Positions 1-6,261 are shown, counted from the stretch's first letter. The stretch is DNA of 6,652 nucleotides from JAUSPI01 sp964454305 (GCA_964454305.1 CAYVXX010000094.1:1-6652); one strand, 5' to 3'. Notes: a model not told the origin generated them from the letters alone. Made by a program: numbers and translations.

Positions 1-58
1 CTAACGAATCTGCTTCGCACCTGATCGCGCAGCGTCAGTGTGCAAGCAGGGGTTGAAC
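1..58 (+). other. attC recombination site, left edge cut by window
   Basis: This is the attC of the cassette to the left. The end of the R'' box (CTAAC) is at 1-5 and the R' box GTTGAAC, which fits GTTRRRY, is at 52-58. Between them is a strong imperfect stem: CTGCTT (10-15) pairs with AAGCAG (44-49), GCAC (17-20) with GTGC (40-43), CTGA (21-24) with TCAG (35-38) and CG with CG around a 5-nt loop. Bases C16 and T25 on one arm and T39 on the other are unpaired, as expected for the extrahelical bases that let the integron integrase choose the bottom strand. The crossover point would lie between G52 and T53. The first bases of the R'' box lie outside the window. Confidence 0.82.
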
Positions 59-64
59 TAAGCC
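52..64 (+). repeat. 13-bp inverted repeat, left copy
   Basis: GTTGAACTAAGCC here is the perfect reverse complement of 2354-2366. Seven bases are the attC R'/R'' core pairing expected for a cassette; the further six (TAAGCC) lie outside the core and are not required by the attC model. The pair brackets the recombinase and transposase genes and could equally be terminal repeats of an insertion element. Confidence 0.85.
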
Positions 65-265
65 AATCTGGAATTTGCACGATTTTAAGTTATACTGGTA
101 CTCAGTGATAAACAGGCGGAATGTTCAGATTATCGTGTCAGTGTTGACCATAGGCATTGTTTTTGTATCGGACATCTTGATACATCTTGGTAAAAATCGG
201 CATGATACTCATGGGATCTCGAGTTTTGCATAGACTGTTCCAATGCCGCAATTTGCGATTTAATT

Positions 266-1369
266 TCAATTGGTATCTTTCTGTAATGATAGCAGCGCTG
301 ATAGCGGCGGCGCTCTTTGTCGCAGGGTTTTATCCATCAGGGTCATATTCCTGCCGCAGACAGGGCATTTAAAGACAAAGGGCAGAGATACTTTTGATTC
401 ATTAAATTGAATTTTGGAGTGCAGGAGCAGTCGCAGGATGTTCAGAAGTTTTTTGTTTTTGGGATGTAGAAATCCGAAGTAGCGGACTTTTTGAAAACCT
501 TTTGGCAGAACATGACTCAAGTAACGGCGCATAAACTCCATTGCTGTCACTGTCATGGTTTTAGTCTGGCCAGATTTTGAATCTTTATATCGGAAACTTA
601 CATAACCGTTAGCGCATCTCAGGATATTTGAATTAGAGATCGCAATTCGGTAGACATACGGAGCGAGATATTTTAGAGCATTTTCACCATTCCCAACTGA
701 CTCAATATGAACAACCCAATCCTGTTGCCAGACTTCGGAAGGCACAAGTTCAAACAAACCGGCTTTTTTCATTGCATCCCTGAATTTTGCCCTGAATATA
801 ATGGAGAGTGGTTCGACCCGCATGAGGAAACCATCTTTGGAGGAAGTGATTTTTTGCTTATCCTCGGAGATTGCGATACCGGGAATCATAAAGTGAATGT
901 GAGGATGGAATGTCAGTTGACGCGACCAGGTATGTAATACGCCGGTCATTCCGATCGCGCCGCCGCAGAAGCGTTTATCCAGGGCTAATTTCTTCAGACT
1001 ATCGGCAGAAGATTGAAACAGGATGCTGTAACATTCTTTTTGGTGACTGCGAGCGACGGATCTTAACTTTTCAGGAAGCGTAAAGGTAGCCATAAAGTAT
1101 TCGACAGGCAGAAGTTTTTCAATCTGTTTTTCCAGCCATTCTTCACATCTTTCGTTTTGACACTGAGGACAATTTCTATTTCTACAGGAATGATAGTTGT
1201 AATGATATTCCCGGCAGTTTTCACAATACCACGTATGTCCGCCCATGAGTTTGGTACGGCATACCAGAACATCTTGTATTACTTTTTTATGTGAAGGGAG
1301 AATTCTTTCTCCAAATTTATCAATATATTCAGCGCCATACAGTTGAAATATATCAGCCAGAGTAGTCAA
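266..1369 (-). CDS. IS91-like HUH (rolling-circle) transposase
   Basis: This 367-residue protein is predicted to be a single-strand nicking transposase of the IS91 family, moving DNA by a rolling-circle-like mechanism. The N-terminus holds a zinc-ribbon-like cysteine cluster (C49, C52, H60, C62, C67, C70, C75). The metal-binding HUH motif is H157-I-H159, within HPHIH. The catalytic tyrosine region is YLAPY, with Y234 and Y238 in the YxxxY spacing of IS91 transposases. A second cysteine pair, CPVC (335-338), and the RQRAPP segment (350-355) near the C-terminus are also typical. Its length is close to normal for the family, and no frameshift is seen. The start is a TTG whose last two bases overlap the TGA stop of the recombinase gene (sequence TTGA), which suggests translational coupling. 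The protein then begins MTTLADIF, a typical N-terminus for this family, which supports that start. Confidence 0.93.
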   Translation of the reverse strand: MTTLADIFQLYGAEYIDKFGERILPSHKKVIQDVLVCRTKLMGGHTWYCENCREYHYNYHSCRNRNCPQCQNERCEEWLEKQIEKLLPVEYFMATFTLPEKLRSVARSHQKECYSILFQSSADSLKKLALDKRFCGGAIGMTGVLHTWSRQLTFHPHIHFMIPGIAISEDKQKITSSKDGFLMRVEPLSIIFRAKFRDAMKKAGLFELVPSEVWQQDWVVHIESVGNGENALKYLAPYVYRIAISNSNILRCANGYVSFRYKDSKSGQTKTMTVTAMEFMRRYLSHVLPKGFQKVRYFGFLHPKNKKLLNILRLLLHSKIQFNESKVSLPFVFKCPVCGRNMTLMDKTLRQRAPPLSALLSLQKDTN

Positions 1370-2232
1370 AGATCGGCCATGACTTTATTAATAAGGCGAA
1401 CCGGTTCAACCAAGGATTTGTTAATAAGCCCGGTATAAATCATAGTGGTTCGCGGATCCGAATGGCCGAGGTACTCTTGAACAAAACGAAACTCTACACC
1501 GGCTTCAAGGAGATGAACAGCATAAGCATGTCTCAGGTGACGAACAGATACGGACTTAGTGATTTTTGCCTTTTGAATAGCGTTTCTAAAAGCGTTTTGA
1601 ATGCTGGCAATCGGCATGGGTTTATTGGTGCCAGGCATATGAATCTGCCCTCTGCCGGGAGCGGGAAAGAGTAAGCGTGGATTTTTATGATTTAGCCAGT
1701 GCCGTCTTAAGATTTGAAGCGTTCTTTCGGGAAGTGGAATAAGTCGGTCTTTATTACCTTTGCCGTGCTGAATATGGACAAACATGCGGTCGGCGTCAAT
1801 ATCGGCAACCTGCAGATGGGTTCCTTCCTGTAGCCGTAGGCCCAGGGAATAGATTGTTGTCAGACAGGCGCGGTGGTAATCCATTTTGGTATTGCTAAGA
1901 ATATCTCTGACTTGCTTGAGGCTGAGGATGGGGGGCAGTTTTTTCTCTTTGGGTGGACGAACTAATTTGAAGGTAGTCCATTCTTTGTGGAGGGTTTTCT
2001 CAAAAAAGAATTTGATGCCGCAGAGGGAGATGGTCGAAGCGACGCGGGACCATTGGCGGACGTTTTTGTTGTAGAGGAAATATTGACGCAGTTCTTCTTC
2101 GGTGATCCGATCCGGTGATTTGTGATAGTGTTCGGCTAACTGACGAACGGCACGGACGTAAGCATCGACGGTGCGCGGTGAGTAACCATGCAGTTCTAAA
2201 TCTTCAGTAAAACGTTGGCGTAGTTCAGTCAT
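1366..2232 (-). CDS. Tyrosine recombinase, accessory to the IS91-like transposase
   Basis: This 288-residue site-specific recombinase has an N-terminal SAM-like DNA-binding domain (about 1-85) and a C-terminal catalytic domain. Visible catalytic residues are R133 (GLR), K158 (GKGNKDR), R234, H257 (LGH) and the nucleophile Y266 (MIYT). The usual HxxR of box II reads R231-H-L-R234, so the conserved histidine is replaced by arginine (codon CGT at 1542-1540). It resembles XerC/D and IntI in this part but lacks the roughly 16-residue extra segment of IntI before box II, so I do not call it the integron integrase. Small recombinases of this kind are known partners upstream of IS91-family transposases. 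Its ATG is preceded by AAAGGA (2243-2238) at a five-base spacing. It overlaps the transposase start and should be co-transcribed with it. Confidence 0.9.
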   Translation of the reverse strand: MTELRQRFTEDLELHGYSPRTVDAYVRAVRQLAEHYHKSPDRITEEELRQYFLYNKNVRQWSRVASTISLCGIKFFFEKTLHKEWTTFKLVRPPKEKKLPPILSLKQVRDILSNTKMDYHRACLTTIYSLGLRLQEGTHLQVADIDADRMFVHIQHGKGNKDRLIPLPERTLQILRRHWLNHKNPRLLFPAPGRGQIHMPGTNKPMPIASIQNAFRNAIQKAKITKSVSVRHLRHAYAVHLLEAGVEFRFVQEYLGHSDPRTTMIYTGLINKSLVEPVRLINKVMADL

Positions 2233-2353
2233 GTCTGTCCTTTCTTTTTGTGTAATTTCCGCTGAAAATCAGTAGATTAAAAAAATGAAAAGACTGACAG
2301 GAATATTAAAGGAGAGAATTATTCTGTTGTTTTACCGACGAACTGCCGCTTGC

Positions 2354-2366
2354 GGCTTAGTTCAAC
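2354..2366 (+). repeat. 13-bp inverted repeat, right copy
   Basis: GGCTTAGTTCAAC is the perfect reverse complement of 52-64. The last seven bases form the R'' box of the cassette A attC. It partly overlaps a GCCGC-TT-GCGGC hairpin (2345-2356). Confidence 0.85.
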
Positions 2367-2415
2367 AAAAGGCTGCAACAAACGGCTATCGCCACCGCCG
2401 AGCCAAGCGTTAGGC
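2360..2415 (+). other. attC site of cassette A
   Basis: The R'' box is GTTCAAC at 2360-2366 and the R' box is GTTAGGC at 2409-2415, both fitting the consensus. The length, 56 bp, is like attC sites of mobile integron cassettes. On the bottom strand the inner part folds with GGCT pairing to AGCC and GGC to GCC around a GATA loop. The middle of the stem depends on several G-T wobble pairs and one bulged C, so the fold favours the bottom strand. The match of R'' to the bases at 53-58 fixes which cassette it belongs to. Confidence 0.75.
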
Positions 2416-2427
2416 ATTTTAGTTTAA

Positions 2428-2455
2428 TTGCGATGTGCCAGTATCTAATTATAGT
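2428..2455 (+). promoter_or_regulatory. Candidate sigma70-like promoter of cassette B
   Basis: TTGCGA (2428-2433, four of six to the -35 consensus) and TATAGT (2450-2455, five of six to the -10 consensus) are separated by 16 bases. It would start transcription about 30 bases before the gene at 2493, inside the cassette, giving expression without the integron Pc promoter. It rests on consensus matching in AT-rich DNA only. Confidence 0.35.
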
Positions 2456-2492
2456 AGTATAAAACATTGCTAAATAATAGTCAGGAGCATTA

Positions 2493-3659
2493 ATGAAAAC
2501 TTCAATTTTGAACTTAGTATCGGTCTTCTCTTGCAAAAAGCCTTACTTATATTCTTTTCCGTTAATGTTTCTCCTATTATTACTTTTCCAATCATGTACA
2601 AAGGATTCTTCAATTACCGGACCGGAAAACCAAATATTAACCGATGAAACAATAGCAGAATTACAAGCCGCTGCAGATATTGTTATGGTATATACACCAG
2701 GACTTATCGCCTACATAGTAAAAGAAGGAGAAGAAGAAGTGATAATTAAACGGGGTGTGAGCAATTTGACAACAAATGAACCGGTTGATGAAAATAACTT
2801 TTTCAGAATAGCGAGTATTACAAAAACTTTTACTACGGAAGCAGTACTAATTTTAGCTGATCAGCAATTAATTGATCTGAATGCAACCGTTGCTTCCTAT
2901 CTGCAGGAATATAATATTCCGGGAAGCGATACAATTACCGTGCGGATGCTTGGCAACATGACCAGTGGTTTAGTTAGTTATACGGCCGATACTACATTTT
3001 ATAAGCAATTATATTTCTTAAGAGGTGAGTGGGTTTTTTGTGCGCCAGAGCTAATATTTTATTCAAGCAAATACCCTCTTAAATTTACTCCGGGTTCAAA
3101 ATACGAATATTGCAATACAAACACGGTTATACTCGGTGAAATAATAAAAAAAGTAACCGGTAAATCGGTGTCGCAGGTATTCGCCGAAGAAATATTTCAG
3201 CCGCTTGGGATGGAAAATACTATCTGGCCCACTTCACGCTATCTGCCTGCTCCCTATACTCATGGCTACTCTGCCAATGTAGGTTCCTTGATAGATGTAA
3301 CGAATTGGAATCCTTCCTATGGCGATGCCGCTGGTATTCTTGTATCCAATTTCACCGATTTAAAGATATGGGCCAAAGAGATAAACGAAATGAAGTTACT
3401 TTCCGCTTCCTCAAAAGCTGAACGACGCGGCTGGATCGATGAGGATCCGGTTAATAATCCGGGGCAGAATTATTACGGTTTCGGACTTATGAAGTATCGG
3501 GATTGGATTGGGCATTCCGGTGTAATCGAAGGATACAATACGCAAATTTATTATAACACAGTCAAAGATATTATGATCATCATAAATACCAATACACAGG
3601 ACAACAACCCGGCTGAAGGGGCATTTCATTTATTCGCAGATATAATCGACTCTAAATAA
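2493..3659 (+). CDS. Lipoprotein serine hydrolase, class C beta-lactamase/S12 family
   Basis: This 388-residue protein belongs to the PF00144 group: class C beta-lactamases, DD-peptidases, esterases and related hydrolases. The nucleophile motif SxxK is S108-I-T-K111 and the second motif YxN is Y206-C-N208. The KTG-like motif is replaced by H341-S-G343, as in many esterase or peptidase members rather than true AmpC enzymes. A hydrophobic stretch (21-32) ending FQSC35 is a plausible lipoprotein signal, followed by a polar linker, so it should be anchored in an envelope membrane facing the periplasm. The long n-region before the hydrophobic core leaves a start nearer residue 25 possible, but AGGAG (2483-2487) five bases before this ATG supports the chosen one. 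It is the only gene of its cassette. Substrate cannot be told from sequence; antibiotic hydrolysis is possible but unproven. Confidence 0.9.
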   Translation: MKTSILNLVSVFSCKKPYLYSFPLMFLLLLLFQSCTKDSSITGPENQILTDETIAELQAAADIVMVYTPGLIAYIVKEGEEEVIIKRGVSNLTTNEPVDENNFFRIASITKTFTTEAVLILADQQLIDLNATVASYLQEYNIPGSDTITVRMLGNMTSGLVSYTADTTFYKQLYFLRGEWVFCAPELIFYSSKYPLKFTPGSKYEYCNTNTVILGEIIKKVTGKSVSQVFAEEIFQPLGMENTIWPTSRYLPAPYTHGYSANVGSLIDVTNWNPSYGDAAGILVSNFTDLKIWAKEINEMKLLSASSKAERRGWIDEDPVNNPGQNYYGFGLMKYRDWIGHSGVIEGYNTQIYYNTVKDIMIIINTNTQDNNPAEGAFHLFADIIDSK

Positions 3660-3797
3660 CTGATGACAGACAGATGTTTAAAAAGATAAACCACGGGCAT
3701 TATCTAAACCTTCTGATCGAAATATTACGAAAGAAGAATGGAAAATTAGACAGAGGAAATGAAGATTAAAGAGAAAAAACACTTTAAAATAAATTTC

Positions 3798-3929
3798 GCC
3801 TAACCATAGTCTTGAGGCAACGAGGTGAGCTGTTGCATGGTTTTGAGATTTTCGATTTCTCAAAGACCTTTTGAATATTAAATGTTTATCGCCCATAATC
3901 ACCTCGTACCTCAGACTTTCCCGTTAGAG
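3798..3929 (+). other. Long attC site of cassette B, 132 bp
   Basis: The R'' box GCCTAAC (3798-3804) and R' box GTTAGAG (3923-3929; last base departs from GTTRRRY) enclose long arms. Arm 3808-3828 pairs with arm 3899-3917 as AGTCT, GAGG and ACGAGGTGA blocks, with an extra T between the first two and a CA/A mismatch between the next two. The arms are separated by a 70-base AT-rich variable part that holds its own 7-bp stem, TTTGAGA (3842-3848) with TCTCAAA (3858-3864). The size resembles Vibrio superintegron repeats, but the sequence is not that of VCRs. A minus-strand frame that runs through it is not a gene. Confidence 0.85.
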
Positions 3930-5157
3930 CTGCGTCGAAGCTGGTGGACAATATACGATGATTGCAAATGGAATTAAGCGGGTGTCAATTCAGTCATTCA
4001 TACGAATAGTGAGACGTGTTATGTTGATTATGCTTTCTATCTTATCGGCCTGCATACTCATTCTTGTTGTAGTTCTGCTTGCCTATAGTCCGGGAACCCC
4101 TGAACCTTTCCTGCTTGCGGACGGCAAATTATTGCCTGGAAGCATTTCAGAGAAGCTCCACCTTGATATCAATGGCACGCAACAGGGCATGTTCATTAAG
4201 AGCAAAGATTCCACGAATCCTGTTTTGCTTTATCTTCACGGAGGAATGCCGGACTACTTCCTTACGCAGAAATATCCTACCGGTCTTGAAGACTATTTCA
4301 CCGTCGTTTGGTGGGAGCAGCGTGGTTCAGGACTCTCCTACAGCGCAGATATTCCGCCGGAGACGATGACGCTGGAGCAAATGATATCTGACGCGCTGGA
4401 GGTGACGAATTACTTGCGCCGCCGCTTCGGAAAAGAAAAGATATACCTGATGGGACATTCGGGCGGGACCTTCATAGGCATACAGGTGGTTGCACGGTCA
4501 CCGCATTTATTCCACGCGTATATTGGCGTAGCTCAGATGTCATATCAGCTTAAGTCTGAAAGATTAGCATATGAGTATATGCTTAGACAATTCCAGGCGA
4601 GCAACAATAAGGAAATGGTGAAGGCACTTGAGGCAGCGCCAGTCACTCTGCCGGGCGGTACACCGGCTGCATACCTTGCGTTACGTGACGAAGCAATGCA
4701 CAGCCTTGGCATTGGGACGACACATGATATGAATTCCGTAATCACAGGTATATTCTTGCCATCGCTGATTTGCCGAGACTACACAGTAGTCGAAAAGATC
4801 AATATGTGGCGCGGCAAATCCCGTTCCGGCGTCAGTATACTCTGGCATGACATGCTGGTTACGGATCTAAGCAAACAAGTGCCGGCCCTTGATGTTCCCG
4901 TCTATTTCTTTCACGGCATATATGATTACACTGTTTCCTACGTTTTGGCAAAGAACTTTTATGATAAGCTCCAGGCGCCCATCAAAGGGTTCTATACCTT
5001 CGAGCACTCTGCTCACAGTCCATTGTTTGAAGAACCTGAAAGGATGAGACAAATATTGGTGGAGGACGTTCTTGCTGGTGAAAATAGCCTTGCTGACTCG
5101 AAATAGATGGGACGCAACCTAACCAGGCGCTCAAGCTGACCGGATAAGCGAGGTACG
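3924..5157 (+). mobile_element. Integron gene cassette C (alpha/beta hydrolase)
   Basis: The left edge is the crossover in the R' box at 3923/3924, and the gene starts only 34 bases inside, which is normal for cassettes. The right edge is less certain: I place it at the GTTAAGC box (5157/5158), but 5243/5244 in GTTGAGC is an alternative. The starting bases TTAGAG pair with the candidate R'' ACCTAAC over TTAG only. Confidence 0.55.
3958..5106 (+). CDS. Membrane-anchored alpha/beta hydrolase, proline iminopeptidase-like
   Basis: This 382-residue protein has an N-terminal basic segment and one membrane helix (about 22-43), then an alpha/beta hydrolase fold. HGG (94-96) is the oxyanion-hole region, GHSGG (166-170) the nucleophile elbow with S168, D323 in HGIYD the likely acid and H353 in EHSAH the catalytic histidine. 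WWEQRGSG (118-125) is a motif shared with proline iminopeptidases and related hydrolases. The anchor suggests that the catalytic domain faces the periplasm or outside. The Shine-Dalgarno match is poor (GGTGG at 3943-3947), and a start at residue 22 would lose the basic N-terminus; the first ATG fits the short leader typical of cassettes. It lies alone in its cassette, 10 bases before the attC. Substrate is unknown; peptidase and esterase activities are both possible. Confidence 0.88.
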   Translation: MIANGIKRVSIQSFIRIVRRVMLIMLSILSACILILVVVLLAYSPGTPEPFLLADGKLLPGSISEKLHLDINGTQQGMFIKSKDSTNPVLLYLHGGMPDYFLTQKYPTGLEDYFTVVWWEQRGSGLSYSADIPPETMTLEQMISDALEVTNYLRRRFGKEKIYLMGHSGGTFIGIQVVARSPHLFHAYIGVAQMSYQLKSERLAYEYMLRQFQASNNKEMVKALEAAPVTLPGGTPAAYLALRDEAMHSLGIGTTHDMNSVITGIFLPSLICRDYTVVEKINMWRGKSRSGVSILWHDMLVTDLSKQVPALDVPVYFFHGIYDYTVSYVLAKNFYDKLQAPIKGFYTFEHSAHSPLFEEPERMRQILVEDVLAGENSLADSK

Positions 5158-5249
5158 TTAAGCATGGCTTGCAGAGGTCTTGTGTACTTTGAAAGATGAA
5201 ATACTAACTCTAACTTTGGACTAAATTCGGGGGGAAGGTCACGTTGAGC
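5117..5249 (+). other. attC site of cassette C, right boundary uncertain
   Basis: The left half is clear: R'' ACCTAAC (5117-5123), a five-base spacer, then GCTCAAGCTGACC (5129-5141), the same layout as in attC sites of resistance cassettes. Two right halves compete. A short site ends at GTTAAGC (5157-5163), with CTC-aa-GCT pairing to AGC-GAG around a CCGG-centred loop, 47 bp in all. A long site uses GGTCACGTTGAGC (5237-5249), which matches the reverse complement of 5129-5141 at 11 of 13 positions and contains GTTGAGC, fitting the R' consensus; it would be 133 bp, like the attC of cassette B. A CTCTAAC box at 5208-5214 could also be a relic of an R'' box. Confidence 0.55.
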
Positions 5250-5281
5250 CGAACCTTCGAGACAGTACAGGAGCTTGTTGT

Positions 5282-6169
5282 ATGAATCAGTCAGAGTTCT
5301 TTTCCGCAGGCGATGTGACCGGACACGCGAGCTTACGTGGACGAAGTGGCGCTGCATACGTCGTGTCGGCCGTGCTCGCGGGCGTTGCCGCCTTGACTTC
5401 GGGCGCCAGTTTCTTCTTTTGGAGTATATTCCAGCGGGATGTTCCGATGACGGTGGGCAACATGAGAGGTACCGCCCTGACCATGTTCGTCATAGCAGTG
5501 CCCCTGCTCGTCGGCTCGATGATCTTGTCCTTGTGCGGGTCTTTACGGGCCCGGTTCGTCTGGCTGGGATCTCTCGCCTACATCGCCTACAACGCGGTGA
5601 TGTTCTGCTTCGCACTGCAGTTCAACTCATTCTTCCTCCTGTTCGCCGCATTGTTGGCCCTCTCATTCTGGTCGTTGGTGACACTGCTGTCGCAATTCGA
5701 CCTTGCCGCGGCGTCGGCGGGCGATGCTGGCGTTCCCGTGCGCACCATCGCCGTGTACATGCTGGTGTGCCTCGTTCTCTTCGCCACGATGTGGCTGCAA
5801 GAAGTCATCCCGGCGACCATCGGCAACGTCCTTCCGGGCAGCTTCGAGGGGACAGGCCTCACGCAGAACCCCATATACGTGCTCGACTTCGCGTTCACCT
5901 TCCCGCTGCTGGCTCTTGGCGCTGCATGGCTCTGGCGGCGGCGAGCATGGGGCTATGCGATCGGTGGCATGACGGTGATCATGCTGACGATTGAGACGGC
6001 AGGCATCGCAATCGATCAGGCCTTCGGACATCTTCATGACCCCTCAGCTTCGCTCGGCGCCGTGCCGATCATGGGTGTGCTCACTCTCGTTGGGCTCGTC
6101 TTCTCGATCCTCTTTCTGCGGGGGATGCGTGCCGGAAGGGCGGCAGTAGAGTCTCCGGCGGAGCGATAG
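5282..6169 (+). CDS. Multi-pass integral membrane protein of unknown function
   Basis: This 295-residue protein is strongly hydrophobic, with about eight predicted helices (roughly 24-48, 64-86, 91-112, 115-137, 154-172, 197-217, 222-246 and 262-280) and short polar ends. I see no catalytic motif or metal site that would give it a function, and I do not recognise the family. The start is supported by AGGAG (5269-5273), eight bases upstream. The gene is markedly more GC-rich than its neighbours, with many codons ending in G or C, so it probably came from a high-GC donor. It sits between the ambiguous attC of cassette C and an attC-like remnant at 6185, in the orientation of a cassette gene. 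Long open frames in other phases here follow from the GC-rich codon pattern. Confidence 0.82.
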   Translation: MNQSEFFSAGDVTGHASLRGRSGAAYVVSAVLAGVAALTSGASFFFWSIFQRDVPMTVGNMRGTALTMFVIAVPLLVGSMILSLCGSLRARFVWLGSLAYIAYNAVMFCFALQFNSFFLLFAALLALSFWSLVTLLSQFDLAAASAGDAGVPVRTIAVYMLVCLVLFATMWLQEVIPATIGNVLPGSFEGTGLTQNPIYVLDFAFTFPLLALGAAWLWRRRAWGYAIGGMTVIMLTIETAGIAIDQAFGHLHDPSASLGAVPIMGVLTLVGLVFSILFLRGMRAGRAAVESPAER

Positions 6170-6184
6170 TCAGTCGTGCAGTCG

Positions 6185-6200
6185 GCCTAACCACGTTGGC
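6185..6200 (+). other. Collapsed or truncated attC remnant
   Basis: GCCTAAC (6185-6191) is a perfect R'' box placed 15 bases after the membrane-protein stop, where a cassette attC is expected. Only three bases later comes GTTGGC (6195-6200), which pairs with GCC-AAC of the R'' box leaving T6188 unpaired. No normal right half follows, and base composition drops sharply just after. It may be a site whose central arms were deleted, or the break point of the array. Confidence 0.4.
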
Positions 6201-6219
6201 AATATAAAAGAGTTACCGG

Positions 6220-6247
6220 TTGACATACCGGAATTGAATATTATAGA
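6220..6247 (+). promoter_or_regulatory. Candidate sigma70-like promoter reading into the repeat array
   Basis: A perfect TTGACA (6220-6225) is followed after 16 bases by TATAGA (6242-6247, four of six to consensus). The -35 box lies between two direct copies of TACCGG (6214-6219 and 6226-6231), which could be operator half-sites. Transcription would start around 6254, just before the ATG at 6262. Confidence 0.42.
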
Positions 6248-6261
6248 GATATAAGAAACAG

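Larger units (their letters stand above)
53..2409. mobile_element. Integron gene cassette A carrying a recombinase-transposase pair
   Basis: The cassette runs from the crossover in the R' box at 52/53 to the crossover in the R' box at 2409/2410. Its first bases, TTGAAC, are the exact complement of the R'' box GTTCAAC at 2360-2366 near its other end. That is the signature of a circular cassette opened at its own attC core. It is about 2.36 kb long and almost filled by two minus-strand genes, so the coding direction is opposite to the usual cassette orientation. The 207 bases at 59-265 beyond the transposase stop hold no gene that I can see, only a small hairpin (CGCAA/TTGCG at 247-257). Alternatively, an IS91-like element inserted into a smaller cassette or exactly at the attC core. 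Confidence 0.7.
2410..3923 (+). mobile_element. Integron gene cassette B (serine hydrolase lipoprotein)
   Basis: The cassette starts TTAGGC, the exact complement of GCCTAA in its own R'' box at 3798-3804, and ends at the crossover in the R' box at 3923/3924. It is about 1.5 kb, carries one plus-strand gene in the usual orientation, has an 83-bp leader with a candidate promoter, and holds a 137-bp non-coding stretch between the gene and attC in which I see no further gene or terminator. Confidence 0.78.

Noticed and set aside
707..937. Plus-strand frame opposite the transposase
   Set aside because: It is antisense to the conserved HUH domain and shows no independent gene features.
1366..2232. 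The tyrosine recombinase as the integron integrase IntI
   Set aside because: It lacks the extra IntI segment before box II, box II itself is altered, it overlaps an IS91-like transposase gene, and it lies inside a cassette rather than beside an attI.
2345..2356. GCCGC-TT-GCGGC hairpin as an intrinsic terminator
   Set aside because: The loop is only two bases and no T run follows on either strand; it sits at the edge of the attC.
3678..3902. Minus-strand 74-residue frame
   Set aside because: It runs through most of the cassette B attC, has no family-like features, and is explained by the structured recombination site.
5275..5994. 239-residue plus-strand frame and several minus-strand frames within 5013-6037
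   Set aside because: They are overlapping shadows of the hydrolase and the GC-rich membrane-protein gene; their translations are rich in Arg, His and Pro with no domain pattern, while the frame at 5282 has membrane helices and a ribosome binding site.
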